Source of the DNA: Rhizobium sp. TH2
Lineage (GTDB): Bacteria; Pseudomonadota; Alphaproteobacteria; Rhizobiales; Rhizobiaceae
Assembly: GCF_024707525.1 (NCBI RefSeq)
Contig: NZ_CP062231.1
Coordinates: 3,658,001-3,722,000, forward strand
DNA: 64,000 nt
Direction of reading: 5' to 3'
Shown here: positions 50,586 to 60,217 of the stretch, one piece after another
Numbering within the stretch: position 1 is the stretch's first letter
How the letters are laid out: each line of letters starts with the position of its first letter
Position numbers and translations under genes: made by a program
The notes under the pieces: generated by a model
Told to the model about the DNA's origin: nothing
Database searches by the model: none
What the model saw: the letters and a program-made list of their open reading frames with translations, nothing else

Positions 50586-50799
50586 TCAAAGCCCCGACTT
50601 CACTGCCACCCCCGCCACATAGGTCTCGGCGATCGTCCGGTCATCACCCACCGTCTGCATCCGGACCAACTCTTCCGCCAGCGTGGTGACCGTCTCCATC
50701 TTCAGCGCCCTGGCCGGCGTGGCTCTGCATCTTTGGAAAATGCAGATGCGGATCGATAAAGCCCGGCATGATCGGGTGCGGCCGGTGATCGTTTCGCCG
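50586..50799 (-). pseudogene. guaD: Internally deleted guanine deaminase gene
   Basis: Directly after the puuD stop, one minus-strand frame (50788-50729) reads DHRPHPIMPGFIDPHLHFPK: the N-terminal metal-binding segment of guanine deaminase. After a few residues the similarity jumps to another frame: 'TLAEELVRMQTVGDDRTIAE' then TYVAGVAVKSGL and stop (50586), the C-terminal end of the same enzyme. About 350 codons between are missing. The gene is therefore an internal deletion remnant in the expected place of the purine cluster. Confidence 0.8.
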
Positions 50800-52038
50800 T
50801 CATTGCACGACACCGCCGGCGATTGCGCTCTCATACCAGGCCGTCAGCAATTTTCGCTCCTCGGGCGTGATGTCGGTGATGTTGCCTGGCGGCATGGCGT
50901 GGCTACGCCCGGCCTGCAGATAGATTTCGCGGGCATGCATGGCGATTGCATTGTCGCTATCGAGCATCACGCCCTTCGGTGCCGAGATGATGCCTTCCCA
51001 GACGGGCTCTGCGGCATGGCACATCGAACAGCGCGTCGAGATCGTCTCGGATGCCTCGGCGAAATGGGTGTCGGACTTGAAGCGCTCGAAGGCCGGCGCC
51101 AATGCGGCATCCTGCTCGCCGGTCAGCACCCTGGGCACCGTGGAAAGCCACATGATGAGGATGAACAGAATCACGGTGACCAGCCAGGTCCAGTGCGGCT
51201 CGCCCTTGCGGGCATGCACGGTATTGAACCAGTGGCGGATGGTGACGCCCATCAGGAAGACCAGTGCCGCGATGATCCAGTTGAACTGGGTGGCGAAGGC
51301 CAGCGGATAATGGTTCGACAGCATGAAGAAAATGACGGGCAGCGTCAGGTAATTGTTGTGCAGCGAACGCTGCTTGGCGATCTGGCCGTATTTCGGATCG
51401 GGCGTCCGGCCGGCGATCAGGTCGGCGACGACGATCTTCTGGTTGGGGATGATGATCATGAAGACATTGGCCGACATGATGGTGGCGGTGAACGCGCCGA
51501 GATGCAGGAAGGCGGCGCGGCCGGTGAAGACCTGCGTATAGCCCCACGCCATTGCGACCAAAACGATATAGAGCAGGACCATCAGGCCCCAGGTATTTTT
51601 GCCCAAGGGTGATTTGCAGAGCAGGTCGTAACAGATCCAGCCCACGCCGAGCGAAGCGATCGAGATGAGGATCGCAACCGGGGCAGAGACATCCAGCACA
51701 TGGCGGTCGATCAGGAACAGATCGGCGCCGCCGTAATAGACCACGGCCAGCATGGCGAAGCCGGAAAGCCAGGTGACATAGCTCTCCCATTTGAACCAGG
51801 TGAGATGCTCAGGCATGTTGGCGGGTGCGACGAGATATTTCTGGATATGGTAGAAGCCGCCGCCATGGACTTGCCACTCCTCGCCATAGGCGCCTTCTGG
51901 CAGGCCGGGGCGCTTCACCAGGCCGAGGTCGAGCGCGATGAAATAGAAGCTCGAGCCGATCCAGGCGATTGCCGTGATCACATGCAGCCAGCGCACGGCA
52001 AAGGATAGCCACTCCCAGGCTACGGCATATTCATACAT
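50800..52038 (-). CDS. puuD: Membrane-bound urate hydroxylase with cytochrome c domain
   Basis: 412 residues from ATG 52038 (GGGGACG upstream). Eight membrane segments, conserved His-rich region in the N-terminal part ('VRWLHVITAIAWIGSSFYFI', 'WQVHGGGFYHIQKY'), then a C-terminal heme c site 'CSMCHAAEPVWEG' (about residue 340). PuuD converts urate to 5-hydroxyisourate using the respiratory chain instead of O2, and is found in many alphaproteobacteria. It follows xdhABC and precedes the guaD remnant. No hiuH, uraD or allantoinase is in the window. Confidence 0.93.
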   Translation of the reverse strand: MYEYAVAWEWLSFAVRWLHVITAIAWIGSSFYFIALDLGLVKRPGLPEGAYGEEWQVHGGGFYHIQKYLVAPANMPEHLTWFKWESYVTWLSGFAMLAVVYYGGADLFLIDRHVLDVSAPVAILISIASLGVGWICYDLLCKSPLGKNTWGLMVLLYIVLVAMAWGYTQVFTGRAAFLHLGAFTATIMSANVFMIIIPNQKIVVADLIAGRTPDPKYGQIAKQRSLHNNYLTLPVIFFMLSNHYPLAFATQFNWIIAALVFLMGVTIRHWFNTVHARKGEPHWTWLVTVILFILIMWLSTVPRVLTGEQDAALAPAFERFKSDTHFAEASETISTRCSMCHAAEPVWEGIISAPKGVMLDSDNAIAMHAREIYLQAGRSHAMPPGNITDITPEERKLLTAWYESAIAGGVVQ

Positions 52039-52108
52039 CGGCGTCCCCAGTTTGTTTTTCGCGGATTATGACCATATTTCGCGTGTGCGTGCAAAGCTTT
52101 CCCTGAAT

Positions 52109-52894
52109 TCAGAGCAACGCGCCGAGCAGTTCCGCCGCCACCAATGCGGCTATCACTTCCGGCCGCTTGTCCCTCAGCTTCCGCCCGCCAATCGGCAGGA
52201 CGAGACCATCGATCATGTCGTCGTCATAGCCTTCGCGGACGAGCCAGTTGGAAAACACACCGCGCTTGGTCTTCGAACCGATCATCCCGACATAGGCGAG
52301 ATCGTCGCGCTTCAGTGCTTCCGCGCCGATCAGGAAATCCAGCGCGTGATCATGGGTGAGGATGACGACGGCGCCGCCCGTCCGGATTTCTCCAACGAGG
52401 CTTTCCGGCATCGCGACCAGGCGGGTTTCGATTTCGGCGTCGAGGTCCGCGAGTTCCTCCCGTCGCGTCTCGATGACGACAGTGTGAAACGGCAGAGGCT
52501 TCAGCGCGAGAGCGAGCGCCCGCCCGACGTGACCGGCGCCGAACAGGTAGACGTCGGGGAAGGAAAGCTTTTCCCTGGCGAGCCTCGCCTTGAGGTTTGA
52601 CGTGGCGGCTTCGTCGGCGACCGACAGTTCGAGATCGACGACACCGCCGCAGCACTGGCCGCTGTCGGGGCCGAGCGTGATGCTCATGATCCCGGATTGG
52701 GCTCCGGAAGCGAGCATGCCGCGCGCCTTGTCGATGGCGGCGAACTCGAGATTGCCGCCCCCGATGGTGCCCCATATGTCGGTGATGGAGACAAGCATGA
52801 AGGTGCCGGTTTCGCGTGGGACCGAGCCCTTGGTTGCGGTGACTTCGACGAGGATGGATGGGCCGGAATGGGTGAGGAAGGATTCGAAGGTCAT
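52109..52894 (-). CDS. xdhC: Xanthine dehydrogenase accessory protein
   Basis: 261 residues from ATG 52894. XdhC inserts the sulfurated molybdenum cofactor into XdhB. 'LVEVTATKGSVPRETGTFMLV', 'GTIGGGNLEFAAIDKAR', 'SGQCCGGVVDLEL' (conserved Cys pair), and the Rossmann part 'FPDVYLFGAGHVGRALALAL' are present. Starts 16 nt after the xdhB stop. Confidence 0.95.
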   Translation of the reverse strand: MTFESFLTHSGPSILVEVTATKGSVPRETGTFMLVSITDIWGTIGGGNLEFAAIDKARGMLASGAQSGIMSITLGPDSGQCCGGVVDLELSVADEAATSNLKARLAREKLSFPDVYLFGAGHVGRALALALKPLPFHTVVIETRREELADLDAEIETRLVAMPESLVGEIRTGGAVVILTHDHALDFLIGAEALKRDDLAYVGMIGSKTKRGVFSNWLVREGYDDDMIDGLVLPIGGRKLRDKRPEVIAALVAAELLGALL

Positions 52895-52910
52895 GAGGTG
52901 AACTCCGGCG

Positions 52911-55256
52911 TCAAACCGCCCGCATCCGCTCGACCGCCATCAACACCCGCTCGGGCGTCGCAGGCGCATCCAGCTTCGGGCAAACCTTGTAATCAGCCAT
53001 CGACGCCACTGCCATCGACAACGCTTCGAGCACCGAGACGCCGAGCATGAAGGGTGGCTCCCCGACGGCCTTCGAGCGGCCGATGGTCATCTCCTCGTTT
53101 TCGGACCACTCGGCGAGATCGACGTTGAAGATCTTCGGCCGGTCCGACGCGAGCGGGATCTTGTAGGTCGAGGGCGCATGGGTCCGAAGCCGGCCCTTGT
53201 CGTCCCACCAGAGTTCTTCCGTCGTCAGCCAGCCCACGCCCTGCACGAAGGCGCCCTCGACCTGCCCTTTGTCGATGGCCGGGTTGAGCGACTTGCCGAC
53301 ATCGTGGAGGATATCGGTTCTATCCAGCAGATATTCGCCGGTGAGCGTATCGATCGAGACTTCTGATACGGAGGCGCCATAGGCATAGTACAGGAACGGC
53401 CGGCCCTGGCCGCGCGCGCGGTCCCAATGGATCTTCGGCGTCTTGTAGAAGCCGGCGGCGGAGAGATGCACACGGGCCATATAGGCCTGCTTGATGAAAT
53501 GGGCGAAGGGGATTTCCTCCGTGCCGATCCGCACCCGGTTCGGCAGGAAATGCACATCCGCCACCGGCACCTGCCAGCGTTCGGCGGCGAAAGAATAAAG
53601 CCGGTCCTTGATCTGCCGGGCGGCATCATAGGCCGCCATGCCGTTGAGATCGGAGCCGGAAGAGGCGGCGGTCGCCGAGGTGTTCGGCACTTTGGCGGTG
53701 GTCGTCGCGGTGATCATCACCTGGTCGATATCGATCTGGAACTCATCGGCCAGCACCTGGGCAACCTTGGTATAGAGCCCCTGCCCCATCTCGGTGCCGC
53801 CGTGGTTCAGGTGCACCGAGCCATCCTGATAGATATGCACCAGCGCGCCGGCCTGGTTGAACGGCGTGAAGGTGAAGGAGATACCGAACTTCACCGGCGT
53901 CAGGGCGATGCCCTTGCGGATGACCTTCGACGTCTTGTTGAACGCGATGATCGCGTTCCGCCGGGCCTGATAGTCGGAACTCGCCTCCAGCTCGTCGACG
54001 ATCCGGTGGATGATATTGTCCTCGACCTTCTGGTGATAGGGCGTCAGGCAGCGCTCGTCGCCCTCGATGGCGTAGAAATTCCGCTTGCGGACTTCGAGCG
54101 GATCGACGCCGATCGCATAGGCGATCTCCTCGATGATGCGCTCGGCGCCGACCAGTCCCTGTGGACCGCCAAAACCCCGAAACGCGGTGTTGGAGACCGT
54201 GTTGGTCTTGATCGGCTCCGAGGTCAGCAGGACATTGGGATAGAAATAGGCATTGTCGGCGTGGAACAGCGCGCGGTCCGTGACCGGGCCGGATAGATCC
54301 GACGAGAAGCCGCACCGCGCCGCGTAATTGGTTTTTACCGCGAGGATGTGGCCCTCATCGTCGAAGCCGACGTCGTATTCGGCAAGAAAATCGTGCCGCT
54401 TGCCCGTCATCATCATGTCTTCGTCGCGGTCGGGCCGGAATTTTACCGCGCGCTTGAGCTTCTTGGCCGCCAGCGCCGAAAGTGCAGCGAACTGGTTGCC
54501 CTGGGTCTCTTTGCCTCCGAAACCGCCGCCCATGCGCCTTGTGTTCACGGTCACGGCATGAACCGGGATTTGCAATATATTGGCGACCATGTGCTGGATT
54601 TCGCTGGGATGCTGGGTCGAGGACCAGACAGTCACCTCGTTGTCCTCGCCGGGAATGGCCAGTGCGATGTGGCCTTCGAGATAGAAGTGCTCCTGGCCGC
54701 CAATGCGCATCTCGCCCTTGATCCGGCGTGGCGCCAGTTCGAGCGCGGTGATGGCATCGCCGCGCTTCAGCGTCAGCGGATCGGTGACGTTTTTGTAACC
54801 GAGCGCACGGGCGTCGAGGATATCCGTCGCATGCGGCAGGTCGTGATAGGTGAACTTTGCCTTGCGGGCAGCAGTGCGGGCGATCTCGCGCGTCTCGGCC
54901 ACCACCACGAACACCATCTGGCCGTGAAATTCGATGCGCCGTTCCGCCAGCAACGGTTCGTCGTCGCGATGGTTGGGGCCTATATCGTTGTGACCGGGAA
55001 TGTCCTTGTGGGTGAGAACCAAGACCACGCCCGGCGTCGCCTGAACCTCAGCGAGGTCGAGCGACAGGATATCGGCATGCGCCCGATCCGACAGGCCCGC
55101 AGCCATGTGCAGCGTGCCCTCGGGAAGCGGCATGTCGTCGATATAGTCGGCCTCGCCGGTCACGTGCTTGTGGGCGGAATCGTGCCGGAGATCACGGTGC
55201 ATGCCGCCTGAGATCTCTTCCTTATGCAGACGGATGTCGATATCGATCTTGTTCAT
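52911..55256 (-). CDS. xdhB: Xanthine dehydrogenase molybdopterin-binding subunit
   Basis: 781 residues. Moco-binding motifs 'NTRRMGGGFGGKETQGNQF' near residue 260 and 'SNTAFRGFGGPQG', with 'NHGGTEMGQGLYTKVAQV' and the catalytic Glu in 'AVGEPPFMLGVSVLEAL' near the C-terminus. Start ATG 55256 overlaps the xdhA stop by 4 nt (ATGA). It oxidises hypoxanthine to xanthine and xanthine to urate. Confidence 0.97.
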   Translation of the reverse strand: MNKIDIDIRLHKEEISGGMHRDLRHDSAHKHVTGEADYIDDMPLPEGTLHMAAGLSDRAHADILSLDLAEVQATPGVVLVLTHKDIPGHNDIGPNHRDDEPLLAERRIEFHGQMVFVVVAETREIARTAARKAKFTYHDLPHATDILDARALGYKNVTDPLTLKRGDAITALELAPRRIKGEMRIGGQEHFYLEGHIALAIPGEDNEVTVWSSTQHPSEIQHMVANILQIPVHAVTVNTRRMGGGFGGKETQGNQFAALSALAAKKLKRAVKFRPDRDEDMMMTGKRHDFLAEYDVGFDDEGHILAVKTNYAARCGFSSDLSGPVTDRALFHADNAYFYPNVLLTSEPIKTNTVSNTAFRGFGGPQGLVGAERIIEEIAYAIGVDPLEVRKRNFYAIEGDERCLTPYHQKVEDNIIHRIVDELEASSDYQARRNAIIAFNKTSKVIRKGIALTPVKFGISFTFTPFNQAGALVHIYQDGSVHLNHGGTEMGQGLYTKVAQVLADEFQIDIDQVMITATTTAKVPNTSATAASSGSDLNGMAAYDAARQIKDRLYSFAAERWQVPVADVHFLPNRVRIGTEEIPFAHFIKQAYMARVHLSAAGFYKTPKIHWDRARGQGRPFLYYAYGASVSEVSIDTLTGEYLLDRTDILHDVGKSLNPAIDKGQVEGAFVQGVGWLTTEELWWDDKGRLRTHAPSTYKIPLASDRPKIFNVDLAEWSENEEMTIGRSKAVGEPPFMLGVSVLEALSMAVASMADYKVCPKLDAPATPERVLMAVERMRAV

Positions 55257-56737
55257 GCGCGGCCTCCCACGGCAAAGCGCTGAAGTTCGGCCTCTTCGCC
55301 CTGGCTTTCGATATAGAAGCGAAGGATCAGGTTCTTCGCCGTCATCAGGCGGTACTCGGCGCTGGCGCGCCAATCCGTGAGCGGAGCAAAATCTTCGCCG
55401 AGCAAATCCATTGCCGCCCGGACATTGGCTTCGGTCCACGGCTTGCCGAGAAGTGCGGCTTCGACACTCGCCGCCCGCTTCGGCGTGCCGGCCATGCCGC
55501 CATAGGCGAGCCTGATCTCGGCCACCCTGTCACCAACGAGCCTTAAGTAGAAAGCACCGAGCACGGCGGTGATATCCTCGTCGCGGCGCTTGGAAATCTT
55601 ATGGGCGGCGAACTGGGCGCTTGCCGGCAAAGCCGGAATGAAGATGCTTTCGACGAATTCGTGGCGCTGCCGGTCCTGCTTGCCATATTCGATGAAATAC
55701 TCTTCGAGCAGCAGCGTCCGGGCACCTTCGCGCGAGCGCAGGCGGACCTCGGCACCCAGCGCAATGAGCGCCGGGGGCATGTCGCCGATCGGTGAGCCAT
55801 TGGCGATATTACCGCCGATCGTGCCCATGTTGCGCACCTGCGCGCCACCGATGCGCGGGATCAGCTTGCCCATCGCCGGATAAGCCTCGGCAAGCGCTTC
55901 CAGCGCCTGGCTATAGGTCACCCCGGCGCCGATCGTGATGCCATGCCTTGTGACGCTGATTGTCTGCAGCGCCGTGAGGCCATTGATAAAGATGACCGGA
56001 TTGATCGGCCGCATCTGCTTCGTCACCCAGAGGCCGACATCGGTCGAGCCTGCGACGACCGTGCCGTGCGGATGTGCGGCGAGAATTTCTGCCAGGTCCG
56101 GCACGCTTGCGGGCACGAAGAGTTCATCACCACCATGGACGATATGCACGGAGCCCTGTGCAGCCATCTCGCCCAGCCTCGCGATAACCCGTTCGCGCAT
56201 CGCCTCGATCGGATCGAATACATCGGCGGGTCTGGTCTTCGCTGCCGTTTCCGCTGCCTTGACGATCGGCTCGTAACCCGTGCACCGACAGAGATTGCCT
56301 TGCAGGGCGACTTCGATCTCTTCCCGGCTGGGATCGGAATTGGCGAGCCACAGGCCATAGAGCGACATCACGAAGCCCGGCGTGCAGAAGCCGCATTGCG
56401 ACCCGTGACAGTCGACAATCGCCTGCTGCACGGGGTGCAGCTTGCCGTCCTCACCCTTCAAATGTTCGACGGTAACAATGTGGCACGCGTTCAGCGAACC
56501 CATGAACCGAATGCATGCATTGACGGATTCATAGACCAGCCTGCCCTCGACGAGGCGCCCGACGAGCACCGAACAGGCCCCGCAATCACCCTCGGCACAC
56601 CCTTCCTTGGAGCCGGTCATCCGGCGGTCAAGCCGCAACCAGTCCAGCAGTGTCTGCCGGGGCGGCACGGAGGTCAACGAGACCTCTTGTCCGTTCAGGA
56701 TGAATTCGATGCTGTTCCTGTATGCGATAGCCATCAT
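55253..56737 (-). CDS. xdhA: Xanthine dehydrogenase small subunit (2Fe-2S and FAD)
   Basis: 494 residues. Two ferredoxin-type clusters: 'GSKEGCAEGDCGACSVLVGR' (residues about 41-60) and 'CGFCTPGFVMSLYGL' with 'GNLCRCTGYEPIV'; then the FAD domain 'GSTDVGLWVTKQMRPI', 'QVRNMGTIGGNIANGSPIGD'. Adjacent ATG codons at 56737 and 56734 are both possible starts; no strong Shine-Dalgarno. First gene of the xdhABC-puuD cluster, divergent from a GNAT gene. Confidence 0.96.
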   Translation of the reverse strand: MMAIAYRNSIEFILNGQEVSLTSVPPRQTLLDWLRLDRRMTGSKEGCAEGDCGACSVLVGRLVEGRLVYESVNACIRFMGSLNACHIVTVEHLKGEDGKLHPVQQAIVDCHGSQCGFCTPGFVMSLYGLWLANSDPSREEIEVALQGNLCRCTGYEPIVKAAETAAKTRPADVFDPIEAMRERVIARLGEMAAQGSVHIVHGGDELFVPASVPDLAEILAAHPHGTVVAGSTDVGLWVTKQMRPINPVIFINGLTALQTISVTRHGITIGAGVTYSQALEALAEAYPAMGKLIPRIGGAQVRNMGTIGGNIANGSPIGDMPPALIALGAEVRLRSREGARTLLLEEYFIEYGKQDRQRHEFVESIFIPALPASAQFAAHKISKRRDEDITAVLGAFYLRLVGDRVAEIRLAYGGMAGTPKRAASVEAALLGKPWTEANVRAAMDLLGEDFAPLTDWRASAEYRLMTAKNLILRFYIESQGEEAELQRFAVGGRA

Positions 56738-56929
56738 GTTCCGCTTTATTGTTATGTCCAGCCAGCCTGTGCGCAGACGCCGAAAATCGCAAGAGGCGAT
56801 TTTTACCCGATGGTCAAAAAATTCGCAAAAATAGTGCCGGAAACGCGGGAACCAAACCGGGCACGCCGGAATTGTTATGTTTGGCCGTTTTGCGGCCATA
56901 AGCAACTCACGAAACAGCATGGAGTTGAC
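56738..56929. promoter_or_regulatory. Divergent promoter region of xdhA and the acetyltransferase gene
   Basis: 192 bp. Contains a perfect 8-bp inverted repeat AAAATCGC (56783-56790) / GCGATTTT (56796-56803) and a looser GTGCCGG (56835-56841) with CCGGGCAC (56858-56865). Either may be an operator for purine control; no regulator gene is in the cluster. Confidence 0.45.
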
Positions 56930-57418
56930 ATGATAGTCCAGACACCAACGGCAGAGGATCTGCCGGAAATTCAGGCACTATTGCGCCAATCATTCCCGGG
57001 AGAGGAGGAATCCGTACTGGTCGAGCGTTTGCATGAGGAGGGTGACGCAGAGATAGCCCTGATTGCAAAACATGAAGGCAATATCTGCGGATATGTCGTC
57101 TTTTCAAAAATGTCGGCGCCCTTCCGGGCGCTGGGCCTTGGCCCCGTCGCGGTCCGCGAGGATTTGCGCCGAAGGGGCATCGCCGCCAAGCTCATCCACG
57201 AGGGCCTGCTCAAGGCCGGAGAGATGGAGTTCGAGGGCGTCTTCGTGCTCGGAAAGCCGGACTATTACCAGCGTTTCGGTTTTCATCCGGACCACGCCGC
57301 AAGCTTCGAGTCGGCATTTGCCGGCCCGTACCTGATGGCCGTGCCGCTTAAGCCCGATGGCTTGCCGGCGCAATCCGGAAAGGTCGAGTACGCTCCGGCC
57401 TTCACCATGTTCCAGTAA
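56930..57418 (+). CDS. GNAT-family N-acetyltransferase
   Basis: 162 residues from ATG 56930, preceded by GGAGTTGAC. The acetyl-CoA site 'LGPVAVREDLRRRGIAAKLIHEGL' (motif A) and 'GVFVLGKPDYYQRFGFHPD' (motif B) are clear. Substrate unknown. Confidence 0.92.
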   Translation: MIVQTPTAEDLPEIQALLRQSFPGEEESVLVERLHEEGDAEIALIAKHEGNICGYVVFSKMSAPFRALGLGPVAVREDLRRRGIAAKLIHEGLLKAGEMEFEGVFVLGKPDYYQRFGFHPDHAASFESAFAGPYLMAVPLKPDGLPAQSGKVEYAPAFTMFQ

Positions 57419-57441
57419 TTGGAACCGGCATACATTGATGG

Positions 57442-57473
57442 AAAGCCGCGGGGTTTTGTGCCCCGCGGCTTTT
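57442..57473 (+). terminator. Terminator of the acetyltransferase gene
   Basis: Stem AAAGCCGCGGGG / CCCCGCGGCTTT with a 7-nt loop and a T run; 23 nt after the stop codon. Confidence 0.9.
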
Positions 57474-57574
57474 CTCATATGGCCCGCAACTCAAGGCGCG
57501 TTTATTTTCCTTTGACTTTCGTTTGAAGTTCAGATTGAAAATCTTCAGTGAGGAATTGGGATGGGGAGGATCCG

Positions 57575-59071
<1,497 letters not shown>

Positions 59072-59136
59072 GCGATTGGTTGCCGGAAAGATACAACCAT
59101 AGTAATATGTTCTGGCGTTGTTTTCCGGAGACTTCG

Positions 59137-59367
59137 ATGCGTGTAGCAAAATCAGGTGATCATCTCGTCCTAGAACTGCCCGACACAGTTGTGGAAGCGT
59201 TGGCTTTGGCCGAAGGCGACGAACTTATGGTTCGTATAGAGGGCAAGCAAATGAGTAGCACTCAACTCGCCGAGCGGCGCGCTTGGGCACTTGAGAAGCT
59301 GGTCAACCTAAGAATCAAGCTGCCTGCGGACTGGAAGTTCGATCGCGAAGAAGCGAATTCCCGCTGA
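59137..59367 (+). CDS. MazE/AbrB-type antitoxin
   Basis: 76 residues from ATG 59137 (GGAG upstream). 'MRVAKSGDHLVLELPDTVVEALALAEGDELMVR' is the swapped-hairpin AbrB/MazE DNA-binding fold, followed by 'RRAWALEKLVNLRIKLPADWKFDREEA', the toxin-contact tail found in antitoxins of PIN toxins. Its stop is directly followed by the toxin ATG (TGAATG). Confidence 0.85.
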   Translation: MRVAKSGDHLVLELPDTVVEALALAEGDELMVRIEGKQMSSTQLAERRAWALEKLVNLRIKLPADWKFDREEANSR

Positions 59368-59769
59368 ATGGCGAGCGTCTTTCTCGACACCAATATAATT
59401 GTCTATGCCTTCTCAAACGATCCAAAGGCGACAGCCGCCAGGCCGCTTCTGCAGTAGGGCTTTGTCACCAGTGTTCAAGCGTTGAACGAATTCGCAAACG
59501 TCGCAAGGCGTCGCTTGGGCATGACGCTGGCCGATATGGAAGATGCACTAAAGTCCATCAGGATTCTATGCCAGGATGTTCGTCCGATCGATGTCGAAAC
59601 TCACGAAGGGGCGCTCGTTCTTCCGCGCCGCTATAATTTTTCCTTCTATGATGCCTTGATGGTTTCATCCGCCTTACGAGCCGGCTGTCAGCATCTTCTC
59701 AGCGAGGACATGCACCATAGTTTGCATGTGGAAAGCCGCCTGACCATCTTGAACCCCTTCCTGAAATAA
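59368..59769 (+). pseudogene. PIN-domain toxin with a premature amber codon
   Basis: From ATG 59368 the frame reads MASVFLDTNIIVYAFSNDPK then ATAARPLLQ and a TAG at 59455-59457 (codon 30). The same frame then continues without further stop to 59769: 'GFVTSVQALNEFANVARRRL', 'VRPIDVETHEGALVLPRRYN', 'FSFYDALMVSSALRAGCQHLLSEDM', i.e. a normal PIN domain (Asp7, Glu in ALNEF, Asp in FYDAL and SEDM). One base change (CAG to TAG) explains the break. The toxin is inactive unless the amber codon is suppressed or translation restarts. Confidence 0.88.
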
Positions 59770-59790
59770 CGCGATTTTTCTATCGCCACC

Positions 59791-59817
59791 TGTCGGCACG
59801 CGCGCTATCCATGCGTC
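59791..59817 (+). promoter_or_regulatory. ECF42-type promoter upstream of the YCII gene
   Basis: TGTCGG (59791-59796), 17-nt spacer, CGTC (59814-59817). It matches the reported ECF42 consensus (TGTCGA in the -35, CGA/TC in the -10) and is nearly identical to the site at 61502. Confidence 0.7.
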
Positions 59818-59842
59818 CTCCGTTTCGAGAAAAGGGTTACCC

Positions 59843-60217
59843 ATGCTTTACGCCATCCTTTGCTACAATGAAGAAGACGTGATCCAGGCCTGGTCCAAGG
59901 AAGAGGACGACGCCACCATGGAGCGGCTTTTTGCCGTGACGAACCGCCTGACATCCGAGAGCAAGCTCGGGCCCGTCGCGCGGCTGCTGCCGACGACCGC
60001 GGCCACGACATTGCGCAAGAACGGCAAGGAAAAATTCGTCCTCGACGGCCCCTTCGCCGAAACCAAGGAGCAGTTCCTCGGATTCTACGTCGTGGATGTC
60101 GAGACGCTCAATGACGCGATCGCCATCTCGCATGAACTCGCCGATGCCAATCCCGGCACCGGCTCCTACGAAATCAGGCCGCTTGCGGTCTATGTACCTG
60201 ACGGACGGACGAAATGA
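59843..60217 (+). CDS. YCII/DGPF-domain protein
   Basis: 124 residues: 'MLYAILCYNEEDVIQAWSKEED', the DGPFAETKEQFLGFYVVDV core, and 'HELADANPGTGSYEIRPLAVY'. DGPF proteins are the conserved partners of ECF42 sigma factors, whose gene starts 4 nt before this one ends (ATGA overlap at 60214-60217). Role unknown. Confidence 0.92.
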   Translation: MLYAILCYNEEDVIQAWSKEEDDATMERLFAVTNRLTSESKLGPVARLLPTTAATTLRKNGKEKFVLDGPFAETKEQFLGFYVVDVETLNDAIAISHELADANPGTGSYEIRPLAVYVPDGRTK

